Virus record (IMG/VR): IMGVR_UViG_3300042731_007292
Coordinates: 1 to 39,753 of that record
DNA from: a virus
Length of the DNA stretch: 39,753 nt
Reading direction: 5' to 3' (one strand)
Part shown: piece after piece, positions 7,543 to 15,471 of the stretch
Position numbering within the stretch: position 1 is the stretch's first letter
How the letters are laid out: each line of letters starts with the position of its first letter
The notes under the pieces: model-generated
What the model was told of the DNA's origin: nothing
Databases searched by the model: none
The model's input: the letters and a program-made list of their open reading frames with translations, nothing else
Program-made: the position numbers and the translations under genes

Positions 7543-7905
7543 ATGATTATTAAAGCGGGCGCGAATCAATATAAAATAGAATATGATATGAATTCAATCT
7601 GTGACTTTGAAGATGTAACTGGCATGCAAGTTGCATTTATAACACATCGTTCATTAAGTGGATTAAATTCACTAAGAGCTTTATTTTGGGCAGGTTTACA
7701 AAAAAATCATCCTGGATTATCTTTAAAAGATGTAGGAAATATAATGAATTTATATTTTAAAGGTGGCAAAAAAGTAGAAAATTTATATAATGTAATTTAT
7801 GTAGAATTAGAAAAACTTGAATTTTTTAAAAAAGATAATAAACCTGATTATACAAACCAAGAAAAAAAAAGAAAAAAATATTATCCTACAAAGAACAATG
7901 CATAA
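7543..7905 (+). CDS. Tail assembly chaperone, zero-frame product (gpG-like)
   Basis: 120 aa. An N-terminal strand pair (IIKAGANQYKIEYDMN) is followed by helices with LNSLRALFWAGLQKNHPGLS, typical of GTA/siphovirus tail assembly chaperones. It lies between the tail tube and tape measure genes, where chaperone pairs made by frameshifting are the rule. The C-terminus is a lysine tract encoded by two A-runs, the frameshift site, ending KYYPTKNNA. Confidence 0.82.
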   Translation: MIIKAGANQYKIEYDMNSICDFEDVTGMQVAFITHRSLSGLNSLRALFWAGLQKNHPGLSLKDVGNIMNLYFKGGKKVENLYNVIYVELEKLEFFKKDNKPDYTNQEKKRKKYYPTKNNA

Positions 7906-8210
7906 TAACTTATAAAGCACTTATTCCATACAATGTTGATTTTTTTTATTTTATGCAGCTTAACCCAAAACTAATTACTCAGTTGATTGACTGTTTCCGG
8001 AAAAAAGAACTCGAAAAAGAAAATTTAATGAATCTGAGATTTGGGCAAGTTTGTGCAACTATTGCAAATGTTAATAAAAGAAGAGGTCGAAGGTACAAAG
8101 CTACTGATTTTATTAAACCAATTAAACCAAAAAAAGTTCAAACAAATGAAGAAATGGCAAAATCATTAGAAAATATAACCAGAATATTGGGGGGGACCAT
8201 AAATGGCTGA
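7543..8210 (+). CDS. Tail assembly chaperone, -1 frameshift product (gpGT-like)
   Basis: The -1 frame is open from the A-runs at 7862-7878 to 8210. It encodes ILSYKEQCIITY, then IPYNVDFFYFMQLNPKLIT and an RRGRRYKATDF tail, like the second half of phage chaperone fusions. The first ATG in this frame (7953) has no Shine-Dalgarno sequence, and the stretch 7879-7952 in this frame has no stop. That argues that it is translated only by frameshifting from the 7543 gene. The extended form recruits the tape measure protein during tail assembly (known for lambda G/GT). Confidence 0.78.
7863..7878 (+). promoter_or_regulatory. Programmed -1 ribosomal frameshift site
   Basis: Two in-phase slippery heptamers A_AAA_AAA (7863-7869 and 7872-7878) sit at the end of the tail chaperone gene, 25-40 nt before its zero-frame stop. 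Slippage by -1 enters the frame that continues to 8210. Confidence 0.72.
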
Positions 8211-9933
8211 TGAAAATTTGACAATTAATATTAATTCAGATATAAAAAACGCGGAAACTGGAATTAATAAAATAAATAAAAAGTTTGGAGAAATGGGTAA
8301 AGTTGTCGGTAAATTTGCGTTAGGTGCTGCTACTGCAATTGGTTCCTTTGCAGTTGGGGTTGGAATAAAGGCAGTTGATTCTGCAAAACAACTTGATTCT
8401 GCTGTGAAAAATCTTGGTAACCAGGTTGGAGCTGGTACTCAAGAAATGAAAGAATTTGAAGGAATTATTACTGATCTATATAAAAAAAACATTGGAGAAA
8501 ATTTTCAAGATGTAGCTGATATGATTGCTGAAGTTAGAAAACAAACACAGTTATCTGGAGATGCTCTTAAAGATTTTACTGGTTATGCTGCAAAATTTGG
8601 GAAAGTTTATGATTCAGAAATTGTTGAAACAACAAGAAGTGCAAATATGTTAATGAAGCAGTTTGGATTAGATTCAGAAGAAGCTTTTAATTTAATGGTT
8701 CAGGGCATGGAAAGAGGATTAAATAAAAATGATGATTTTCTTGACTCAATAAATGAATATTCAGTTCATTTTGATAATTTAGGTTTTGATGCTGAAGAAA
8801 TGTTTAGTTTATATGTAAAAGGTGCTGAATCTGGAGCATTTAGTATTGATAAATTAGGTGATGCAGTAAAAGAATTTTCAATAAGGTCAAAAGATAATTC
8901 CGACACTACAAAAAAAGCTTTTAAAGAATTAGGTTTTGATGCTGAAAAAACAATGAAAAAGCTTGCTAATGGTGGAGAAACAGCAAATACAACATTTAAA
9001 GATGTGTTAAAATCACTTGGAGAAATAAAAGATAAAATAAAAAGAGATGAAATAGGAGTTGCTCTTTTTGGAACAATGTGGGAAGATCTTGGTTCTGATG
9101 TAGTTTTATCATTAGGTGAAGTTCAAAATAGTTTTGATAAAACTGTAGATAGTGCAGACGGTTTAAATGATGTACAATATAAAGATTTAGATTCAATGAT
9201 TTCTACGTTGGGAAGAACCATAGAAGTTGATTTGCTCGTTCCTTTAGGCCAAGAATTAATGCCAATTTTAGAGAAAATTTTAGATAAAGCTAGTGAAGAA
9301 CTTCCTGGCATTATCGATAAATTTAAAGAATGGGGAAGTACTGTAAAAAAGTACTTTGAAGACACTGGAGGAATAGAAACATTTTGGGAAGAAATGTGGA
9401 GTTTGCCTACAGGTGAAGGCCAATTTATTGGGAAATTAAAAACAGAATTAAGTAATATAAAAAAAATATTTACAGATGCTTTTGGTCTTATAGGTAGAAA
9501 TATTGAAGAAAAAATAAATTTAATTATAGCTTCTGCATACAGCTGGGGAGTAAATTTAATTTCTCAATTTATTGCAGGAATGTTTTCAAAGTTTACAGAC
9601 ATTGCATATGCTGCTAGAAATGCAGCTGCAATAATTAAAAGCTATTTAGGTTGGTACAGTCCAACTGAAAAAGGACCTGGTCAAGATTCTGATGAATGGG
9701 GTCCAAATCTTATGAAAATGTTTACAAAAGGAATAAGCATGGAACTACCTTATTTGGAACAAACAGCTAGTATGGGGGCAAGCAGTCTTGAAAATGGATT
9801 TAGTCAAAACAGCGCAAAACCTCAAGGAACTGGTGGAGGTGTTCAGCTTATCAATGCAAATATATGGAATGATACAATGCTTAATATGTTAATGAATAGA
9901 ATTAAAAAAGAACTCGTAGTTGGAGGTATATAA
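8203..9933 (+). CDS. Tape measure protein
   Basis: 576 aa with GGGGGG just upstream and an 8-nt overlap with the chaperone frame. Domains: an N-terminal helix pair, a hydrophobic segment around residues 32-57 (VVGKFALGAATAIGSFAVGV), then the minor tail protein core of helical repeats (MKQFGLDSEEAFNLMVQGMERGLN and a second LGFDAEEMFSLYVKGAESG copy). The C-terminal region contains SYLGWYSPTEKGPG. Length sets tail length in this family; 576 aa is short, predicting a tail of roughly 80-90 nm at about 1.5 angstrom per residue. Confidence 0.92.
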   Translation: MADENLTININSDIKNAETGINKINKKFGEMGKVVGKFALGAATAIGSFAVGVGIKAVDSAKQLDSAVKNLGNQVGAGTQEMKEFEGIITDLYKKNIGENFQDVADMIAEVRKQTQLSGDALKDFTGYAAKFGKVYDSEIVETTRSANMLMKQFGLDSEEAFNLMVQGMERGLNKNDDFLDSINEYSVHFDNLGFDAEEMFSLYVKGAESGAFSIDKLGDAVKEFSIRSKDNSDTTKKAFKELGFDAEKTMKKLANGGETANTTFKDVLKSLGEIKDKIKRDEIGVALFGTMWEDLGSDVVLSLGEVQNSFDKTVDSADGLNDVQYKDLDSMISTLGRTIEVDLLVPLGQELMPILEKILDKASEELPGIIDKFKEWGSTVKKYFEDTGGIETFWEEMWSLPTGEGQFIGKLKTELSNIKKIFTDAFGLIGRNIEEKINLIIASAYSWGVNLISQFIAGMFSKFTDIAYAARNAAAIIKSYLGWYSPTEKGPGQDSDEWGPNLMKMFTKGISMELPYLEQTASMGASSLENGFSQNSAKPQGTGGGVQLINANIWNDTMLNMLMNRIKKELVVGGI

Positions 9934-11213
9934 TGAGCGAAATAACAACTTCTCATTGTAGCGTAACTGTTGAAGTGTTAGAGTTTAATAGTATTAAAAT
10001 TTTAGAAAGTGGTTCAAATACTTATATTGCTAATATTGATAATCATGGATTACAAGTTGGTGATTTTTATGCCAATATCACGACTGAATGGCAGCCTCCT
10101 CATTTATATCTTCCATCCGAAATAACACCTGAACGAAGAAAAGTTTATTCAGCTACAACAAATTCTTTTCAAATTAATATAGGGTACCAACTTTTTAATC
10201 AAGCTGAAGGTGACATTGTAGCTTTGTATAAATTTGAAGATAGAACAGAATATCTTTTAGATGGTTCATTTGCTGGAATACTTACAGCACAACAAGAAAG
10301 TGATTCAATAACATTTACATTAAGCTCTTCATATAATAAACATGTAAATGTATTTTTTTCAGATGGGCAAAATGCTGGAGCTGGTACAGTAAATCATGAA
10401 TGGGATTGGGATACAAAGACATGGAATAGTAAAACAGGATATGATTATGTTAGATATCAATCTAATGCCGAAAAAGTTATTGACAACTATGTTTTTGGAG
10501 GAAATATTGTAATTGGTGCAACAACTTCATCTGGTGCTGCTACAGCCACAAAATATAATATTAGTGGAGACTCATGGAGCAATTTAACTAGTGCAAATGA
10601 TTCAAGGTATAATGCATTTAGTGCTCAAATTGATGATATTATATATTGGTATGGTGGGCAAGGTCCTTCAGGTGGACCAATAGAAAAATATGAACCTGGT
10701 TCTGATACATGGACATCATTAACAGCTCAAGGAACTGATTATCACAGCGGTCAAGGTATAAATGTTGGAAAAGTTTTATTTTGCAATTATATGGCCACAG
10801 GAACTAATTCATTTGAAACAACTGATATTTTGTATTCACCAACTCAAGATATTTGGGCAAATTATCCGGTTGATAACTCTGCACCATCTCGAATGCTTGC
10901 AAGGTCAGGGTATTCTTTAGATGGATTTAGATCTCAAATTTTGGGAGGAACAACGAATGGAACTGCTTCAGCTGTCGTTGCTTATAATACAAGTGCAAAT
11001 ATAACTTGTAAAACTTATTCCGAAAAAACAGAAATACCAACGCCGTCAATGGAAGGTATGGCAGCGAAAGCGGATAAATTTGTTTTGCATGGTGGTGGAC
11101 TAAATTCTGCAAGCACACAATTAGCAACTGCTTATTACTATACAGATGCTAGAGATACATGGACGGCTGTTGATAATTTACCAGTCGCTCAAGCTCAAGG
11201 TATGGGGGTGTAG
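9933..11213 (+). CDS. Kelch-repeat-like tail protein, probable receptor-contact protein
   Basis: 426 aa, overlapping the tape measure stop. Residues 1-150 form a beta-rich tail-attachment-like part (VLEFNSIKILESG, DRTEYLLDGSFAGIL). From about 150 onward there are several degenerate repeats with the kelch pattern of GG pairs and spaced W/Y: YVFGGNIVIG, ATKYNISGDSWSNL, IIYWYGGQG, EKYEPGSDTWTSL, QILGGTTNG, VLHGGGLN and YTDARDTWTAV. Kelch blades build beta-propellers that bind proteins or sugars. In the position of the distal tail protein this suggests host recognition, or binding of a carbohydrate, but a structural-only role is possible. Confidence 0.72.
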   Translation: MSEITTSHCSVTVEVLEFNSIKILESGSNTYIANIDNHGLQVGDFYANITTEWQPPHLYLPSEITPERRKVYSATTNSFQINIGYQLFNQAEGDIVALYKFEDRTEYLLDGSFAGILTAQQESDSITFTLSSSYNKHVNVFFSDGQNAGAGTVNHEWDWDTKTWNSKTGYDYVRYQSNAEKVIDNYVFGGNIVIGATTSSGAATATKYNISGDSWSNLTSANDSRYNAFSAQIDDIIYWYGGQGPSGGPIEKYEPGSDTWTSLTAQGTDYHSGQGINVGKVLFCNYMATGTNSFETTDILYSPTQDIWANYPVDNSAPSRMLARSGYSLDGFRSQILGGTTNGTASAVVAYNTSANITCKTYSEKTEIPTPSMEGMAAKADKFVLHGGGLNSASTQLATAYYYTDARDTWTAVDNLPVAQAQGMGV

Positions 11214-11218
11214 CATTA

Positions 11219-12400
11219 ATGGGAATAGAATATAAAATAAATTCAGGACAATTAGTAAGAATAAAACTTAACAATACCCCAATTATGACTGGCATATGTA
11301 ATAATAATTCTATACGAAAATATATAAATAGAATTGAATGCGATTATACAATTAACAGTTTTAAAAGCGCACTTGCAAAAGCAAGTCAATTAGTTTATGC
11401 AAATAAAGGGTATTCTTATTCTTCACTTGCAGCGTTGCTTTTAAAACCAGAGATGGGATTTCTTTTAGGATATTTAAATAGCAGTGAAACTGTTTCTGAA
11501 TTTTTTCTTAATGAGGGAAAAACAATTGCACAGACTTTTGATCTTTATGCAAAAAATGCAGGCATCAGCTGGTGGGTTGATACAGATCTTGATTTAAATT
11601 TCTGTGATAATGAAGGAACTATTTCTGCAGCTCCATACAATATAGACCAAATATTTGGTACAAATTTTGAAGATTATAGAAATGTTATAGTGAATGAAGA
11701 TTACAGCCAATACTATAATTCTGTAGAAAACTATGGATCAGAGTATGAAGGAGTTTTTCTTCATGGAATGAGGTATGACTGGGAATCACATATGGATTTA
11801 ATTAATATATGTGGATATTATGCTTGGGCAAATCAAATAATATCAGATAATAATATTTATTTTGAACCAGATGAAAATAAAACTGATACTGGGACTCTAT
11901 CAGACCCATCAACTGATTATTATATTAGTAAAGTAGTCGATGATTATTCAAATCCATCTTCAAAACCTGATATAGAAATTGGAGACTTTGTTATAAATAG
12001 AAGTAAACAATTTGCTAATTTTGGATTTATTACAACAATATCTATGAATTCAACAACATCAACAAGATTTACGGCAACTTTTGACTGTGATGCATCAGAT
12101 TACATTTGGTATAATCGCCAGTTAAATGATGTACTAAAAAACGAAGTAAATTCAAAGTCTGCATATCCACCAGCTTTGATTACTTTTGATACTTATACAC
12201 CAGGATTTTTACCAAGGCAACGAATGTATATTAATCTTCCAGATAATGAAGTTGAAGGATATTTTCTTATTAATCAAGTTCAAATTAAAGATTTAGAATG
12301 TAATAAGTTCGAGTTTACTGTATCTGGAGAAAAGAAAAATTACAGTAATTGGATTACAAAAAGTGATAAAGGATATGTATCATTTTTCAAAAATTTTTAA
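11219..12400 (+). CDS. Tail hub / baseplate protein (Gp37-like)
   Basis: 393 aa. The N-terminal beta-barrel with NRIECDYTINSFKSALAKA and the IAQTFDLYAKNAGISWWVD segment resemble siphovirus tail-hub proteins (phage late control D / gp27 type, ReqiPepy6 gp37-like). A C-terminal barrel follows (FLPRQRMYINLPDNEVEGYF, FEFTVSGEKKNY). It comes directly after the distal kelch gene and before the coiled-coil gene, as expected for the tail tip. Family assignment is by pattern, not by alignment. Confidence 0.68.
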   Translation: MGIEYKINSGQLVRIKLNNTPIMTGICNNNSIRKYINRIECDYTINSFKSALAKASQLVYANKGYSYSSLAALLLKPEMGFLLGYLNSSETVSEFFLNEGKTIAQTFDLYAKNAGISWWVDTDLDLNFCDNEGTISAAPYNIDQIFGTNFEDYRNVIVNEDYSQYYNSVENYGSEYEGVFLHGMRYDWESHMDLINICGYYAWANQIISDNNIYFEPDENKTDTGTLSDPSTDYYISKVVDDYSNPSSKPDIEIGDFVINRSKQFANFGFITTISMNSTTSTRFTATFDCDASDYIWYNRQLNDVLKNEVNSKSAYPPALITFDTYTPGFLPRQRMYINLPDNEVEGYFLINQVQIKDLECNKFEFTVSGEKKNYSNWITKSDKGYVSFFKNF

Positions 12401-12414
12401 AAAAGGAGAAAAAA

Positions 12415-13083
12415 ATGTTAAATGAATTATTAAAAGATTACAATCCAAAACATAGTAGATATCAAATTTCAAACTATATTATTGCTCTAAATGGGAGAAC
12501 CAAATATGGTCAATACAAACAAGTTCTTAGAGAAATATTTCCTAGAGTAAATAACATAACTCAAGCGCTTGCAGAAATAGCAATTTTAGAACAAGAAATA
12601 GCAATTTTACAAGAAGCAAATTATGAAAATTTTGGAGATAAATATAAAATTGAAAAAATTAAGCAACAAAGAAAACATGTTCGATTAAAACAGCAAAAAG
12701 ATCATCTCCAAATACAACTAAAAGAATTTAAAGAATTTTATTCAATTGCTTTACAATTAAAAAATGAGCTTGGTGAACTTACAGAACAAAGAAAAGAAGA
12801 ATTAGAAAAAGAATATTGGGTAATAACTTTTAAAGAAAAAATTGCTTTGGAACTTGCATGCAATGGAATTGTTAGTCAAAATACATTAGAAACTATTTTA
12901 GCTATGCCAGAACGAAATGAAATTCTTTTACATATAAAACAACTAACTAACAATGGAGAAAATAAAAGTTTTTCTTATTTAGAAAAATTAACAACTGGAG
13001 GATATCAACCAAGCAATTTAATTAGTGATGAAGAAGCAATAAATTTAGTAAAAAATAATGAGGTGAAACTTCTTGAAAGGTGA
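12415..13083 (+). CDS. Coiled-coil tail-region protein, unknown function
   Basis: 222 aa preceded by AAAAGGAG. Residues about 45-145 are a long heptad-rich coiled coil with Q/K/E/I (AEIAILEQEIAILQEANYEN, KHVRLKQQKDHLQIQLKEF, QLKNELGELTEQRKEELEKE). The C-terminus is globular. It could be a fibre shaft, a fibre chaperone or a tail-tip scaffold. It overlaps the next gene, which starts at a TTG inside its 3' end. Confidence 0.65.
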   Translation: MLNELLKDYNPKHSRYQISNYIIALNGRTKYGQYKQVLREIFPRVNNITQALAEIAILEQEIAILQEANYENFGDKYKIEKIKQQRKHVRLKQQKDHLQIQLKEFKEFYSIALQLKNELGELTEQRKEELEKEYWVITFKEKIALELACNGIVSQNTLETILAMPERNEILLHIKQLTNNGENKSFSYLEKLTTGGYQPSNLISDEEAINLVKNNEVKLLER

Positions 13084-13708
13084 TTTAGGAAGAATAAAAG
13101 ATAGAGGCTCTAACAATAGTAGAATTTTTCATTCGACGAGAGAACCTTTTAATCAAGTAAATAAAGATATATGGATTAATCCTGATGCATTAAATACATT
13201 ATATGTAAAAAAAAGTTCTGATACATCACGAGCAAGTACAACAAGTTTAACCGATGATCCTCATTTATCAATTACATTACCTGGAAGTGGAATTTTTTCT
13301 ATTGACTCATATTTAATGGTAACTGGTTCTTCAGGTGGTGATATTAATGTATCTTGGGATCTATCTGGAGTATCTGCTCTTGTTGCTAGAAACTATTCTT
13401 CAGGAATGAGCCTATCAAGTACAAATGGAGCAAACTGTTCCATGAATACATTTTCTACTGGATTGACTTCACAAAATGCTTATGGTGTTTATTCTTCTAC
13501 TTATGCTAATTGTATTAATATGCATATGATTGTTGAATCATCATCTTCAGGTGGAGTTGTTACTCTTGAATGGGCGCAAAAAACTTCAAATGCAACTCCT
13601 ACTATTTTAGAAAGTGATAGTCATATTGAAATAAGACAATTAGATGGCGATGTATCGCTGTTAAAATGGTATTCATCAGATGATGTAGATTGGAAATTTA
13701 TTGTTTGA
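13073..13708 (+). CDS. Tail fibre / jelly-roll receptor-binding-like protein
   Basis: 211 aa from TTG 13073, seven nt after GAGGTGA in the 3' end of the coiled-coil gene. The N-terminus is basic and flexible. Residues 45-205 form a serine- and threonine-rich beta domain (LPGSGIFSIDSYLMVTG, VVTLEWAQKTSNATPTILE, HIEIRQL). The strand sequence resembles TNF/C1q-like jelly rolls seen on phage tail tips and decorations (recalled pattern, not searched). The coupling to a coiled-coil gene fits a fibre shaft plus head pair (inference). Confidence 0.65.
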   Translation: MKGDLGRIKDRGSNNSRIFHSTREPFNQVNKDIWINPDALNTLYVKKSSDTSRASTTSLTDDPHLSITLPGSGIFSIDSYLMVTGSSGGDINVSWDLSGVSALVARNYSSGMSLSSTNGANCSMNTFSTGLTSQNAYGVYSSTYANCINMHMIVESSSSGGVVTLEWAQKTSNATPTILESDSHIEIRQLDGDVSLLKWYSSDDVDWKFIV

Positions 13709-13731
13709 TAATTAATAGAAAGGGGAAAATG

Positions 13732-13959
13732 ATGGAAATGGGAATAAGTGAACTTATACAATTTGTTTTTAATAATGGATTAGCAGTTGTTTTAATATTT
13801 TATTATCTTAGAAATAATAACACAACAACTAAAGATTTAGTAAAATCAAATACTGAAGTTACTTCAAAATTAACAGAGCTTGTTGAAAAACAAAATAAAT
13901 TAATTGAAAAACAAGAAAAAGTATATGCTATAATTGATAAATGCCAAAAAGCTGGATAA
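13732..13959 (+). CDS. BhlA/UviB-type holin
   Basis: 75 aa from the second of two adjacent ATGs (13729 or 13732) after AGGGGAA. A single transmembrane helix (ELIQFVFNNGLAVVLIFYYL) is followed by a charged coiled coil (LTELVEKQNKLIEKQEKVYAII), the BhlA/UviB layout common in clostridial and Bacillus phages. It makes membrane pores that release endolysin. It is the last gene of the plus-strand late transcript, far from the endolysin at 30837. Confidence 0.82.
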   Translation: MEMGISELIQFVFNNGLAVVLIFYYLRNNNTTTKDLVKSNTEVTSKLTELVEKQNKLIEKQEKVYAIIDKCQKAG

Positions 13960-13998
13960 AGTTAAAGCGACTGATTACTTGCCAGTCGCTTTAACTTT
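13958..13998. terminator. Bidirectional intrinsic terminator between late and early operons
   Basis: A perfect 16-bp stem (13958-13973 with 13983-13998) with a 9-nt loop, then CTTTATTT. It begins at the holin stop and overlaps the 3' end of the minus-strand XRE gene, so it can end both converging transcripts. Confidence 0.85.
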
Positions 13999-14202
13999 CT
14001 TTATTTGAAAAATATTTTCTATGCTCATGTTTAAAATTTTTGAAATAAAAACTGCATCTGCCAGTGAAAAGCTTATTTCATTTGAAATTTTTCGACTCAA
14101 TGTTTCTGGAGTAATATTCATTTCGGCAGCTAATTCTTTCCTTTTAATTCCTTTTTCAACTAAAATTGCTTTAAATTTATTTGAATTAATTTCTATTTTC
14201 AT
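13975..14202 (-). CDS. XRE/Cro-type HTH transcriptional regulator
   Basis: 75 aa. The whole protein is one HTH_3 domain: FKAILVEKGIKRKELAAEMN, the recognition helix in ITPETLSRKISN, then FSLADAVFISKILNMSIENI. There is no C-terminal oligomerisation or peptidase domain, so it is Cro-like rather than a LexA-type repressor. It is the last gene of the leftward operon, 4-nt coupled to the membrane protein gene upstream. Candidate targets are the minus-strand promoters with a TATACGT motif (inference). Confidence 0.85.
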   Translation of the reverse strand: MKIEINSNKFKAILVEKGIKRKELAAEMNITPETLSRKISNEISFSLADAVFISKILNMSIENIFQIKKVKATGK

Positions 14203-14492
14203 TTTTTCACATCCTTACGAGCATCTTTCCCAGATAATTTATCATTGCATTGGTTATTATGCATTCTTGTTTCTCTATCCATAATATTTGTTAATTGCTC
14301 AAATGATATAGTTTTTCCTTTTATATCTGATTCTTTAAATGCATCATTGAATTGTTTATTATGTTTTCTAATTAAATTATATGAATTATTTTTTTTAATT
14401 GAGCTAATAATTTTATTCCAAATATAGAAAAGCACGGTGATACATGTTAATATGTGCAAATATATTGCAAGACTTATTTGTAAATTGTTCAT
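14199..14492 (-). CDS. Small membrane-anchored protein
   Basis: 97 aa with a strong AAGGAGGG site. Residues about 5-30 are a transmembrane helix (LAIYLHILTCITVLFYIWN), followed by a highly charged soluble tail ending in K/D repeats (GKDARKDVKK). The stop overlaps the XRE start (ATGA). Function unknown; superinfection exclusion or a regulator tether are possibilities only. Confidence 0.7.
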   Translation of the reverse strand: MNNLQISLAIYLHILTCITVLFYIWNKIISSIKKNNSYNLIRKHNKQFNDAFKESDIKGKTISFEQLTNIMDRETRMHNNQCNDKLSGKDARKDVKK

Positions 14493-14594
14493 TTGACCCT
14501 CCTTGTTATATTTGATATTATATAATTACATCTGAAAATAAATGTTTTATTTGACCTCATATATAATTTTAGTATTGGAGATTTGCTGGTGATG

Positions 14595-14620
14595 GAAGTA
14601 GGTATATATATACCTACTTC
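14595..14620. repeat. 26-bp perfect palindrome
   Basis: GAAGTAGGTATAT and its exact reverse complement abut with no spacer, overlapping the stop of the minus-strand gene at 14614. No T-run follows in the direction of transcription, so it may be an operator or a 3' stabiliser rather than a terminator. Confidence 0.6.
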
Positions 14621-14829
14621 TTTACATTGTATGCTTTAAACATTTCTATAGTTTTATTTAGTCCCATATCTTTAATAAAATTATTTAGTGAATTAATATT
14701 TTGTTTTATAGTTATAATACCTTCCTGGTATAATCTTGCAAAAGTATCTGGGTCCATTCCAATCATCAATTCAAATAAAGTTTTATTAAAGTGCTTTAGT
14801 TCGTTTTCGGAAACTCCAGTTTTCTCCAT
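14614..14829 (-). CDS. Hypothetical small helical protein
   Basis: 71 aa, all-helical in appearance (LKHFNKTLFELMIGMDPDTF, INSLNNFIKDMGLNKTIEMF). Its ATG lies inside the 3' end of the next gene upstream, so translation is coupled. The stop codon lies in a 26-bp palindrome. No family recognised. Confidence 0.6.
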   Translation of the reverse strand: MEKTGVSENELKHFNKTLFELMIGMDPDTFARLYQEGIITIKQNINSLNNFIKDMGLNKTIEMFKAYNVKK

Positions 14830-14995
14830 TAATCAATCCCTCCATTTTTTCTGTTTCTATCATTAATTCTAATTCAATCAAATATTTTTGGTTTCCAGTA
14901 ATTATATATTTTGTCCATAATTCTTTAGGTTCCTTGCGATGTGATATGCTTATGTAGTAAATTAAACTTACAATACTCACATTATCACCATCCAT
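14786..14995 (-). CDS. Hypothetical protein, MDGDNVS...
   Basis: 69 aa from the ATG at 14995, five nt after the stop of the upstream small gene; an ATG at 15034 in the same frame would give 82 aa but lies inside the upstream gene. Neither start has a clear Shine-Dalgarno sequence, so reinitiation is likely. It contains IVSLIYYISISHRKEPKELW and an acidic ELELMIETEK stretch. Unknown function. Confidence 0.55.
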   Translation of the reverse strand: MDGDNVSIVSLIYYISISHRKEPKELWTKYIITGNQKYLIELELMIETEKMEGLINGENWSFRKRTKAL

Positions 14996-14999
14996 TATT

Positions 15000-15167
15000 T
15001 TATTTATTATTAGAATCTTTGTTTGTAAAAGCATCTTTTATTTTTTTTGTTCTGAAAAAATCATTTTCATTCTTTGTGTTTTTGATGTATTCAGGGTCAT
15101 AATAATATCCTTCGCTGTTACTATTATCAAGAATTCCATTGTGTTTTTCTGTTTTTCTTTCTAACAT
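15000..15167 (-). CDS. 55-aa hypothetical protein
   Basis: A short gene beginning MLERKTEKHNGILD and ending NKDSNNK, with an acidic, tyrosine-rich middle (SEGYYYDPEYIKN). Its ATG overlaps the stop of the upstream gene (TGATG), a classic coupled junction. This supports it as real despite its size. Function unknown. Confidence 0.6.
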   Translation of the reverse strand: MLERKTEKHNGILDNSNSEGYYYDPEYIKNTKNENDFFRTKKIKDAFTNKDSNNK

Positions 15168-15466
15168 CAGCCTACCACCTTCTTTTTATAATATTGTTCA
15201 ATCCATTGTGCTGCTGTTGAAAACCCAATTTGATGTCTTTCATATTTTGGTTTTCTTCCAGCTATTTTTGTTAACAAATTGTATTGCTTCGGTGAACACT
15301 GCCCATAATCAACAACCTGGTAAAAGAAATCTTTATTTAAACTGATTAACTCGCTTGCTTCTTTGCATGAATAATATCTTTTCTTTTTAATTGTTCCATA
15401 ATCAAATTCTGTGTCCAGATAGTCAATCATATCATTGATTAGTTCCAGCTGTTTTTGACTAGCCAA
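15167..15466 (-). CDS. Hypothetical phage protein, ASQKQLELI type
   Basis: 99 aa from TTG 15466, seven nt after GGGGTG; a GTG at 15475 overlaps that RBS. It begins ASQKQLELINDMIDYL, which resembles short DNA-binding helical domains found beside phage recombination genes, and has a second helical part around KEASELISLNKDFFYQVV. It lies directly downstream of and overlaps the ERF gene region, so a recombination accessory role is plausible (inference). Confidence 0.6.
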   Translation of the reverse strand: MASQKQLELINDMIDYLDTEFDYGTIKKKRYYSCKEASELISLNKDFFYQVVDYGQCSPKQYNLLTKIAGRKPKYERHQIGFSTAAQWIEQYYKKKVVG

Positions 15467-15471
15467 TATAA

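Noticed and set aside
7953-8210. Independent gene starting at ATG 7953
   Set aside because: No Shine-Dalgarno sequence and the frame is open upstream to the slippery site; better explained as the -1 frameshift extension.
9933-13708. Diversity-generating retroelement in the tail genes
   Set aside because: No reverse transcriptase and no adenine-biased template/variable repeat pair seen.
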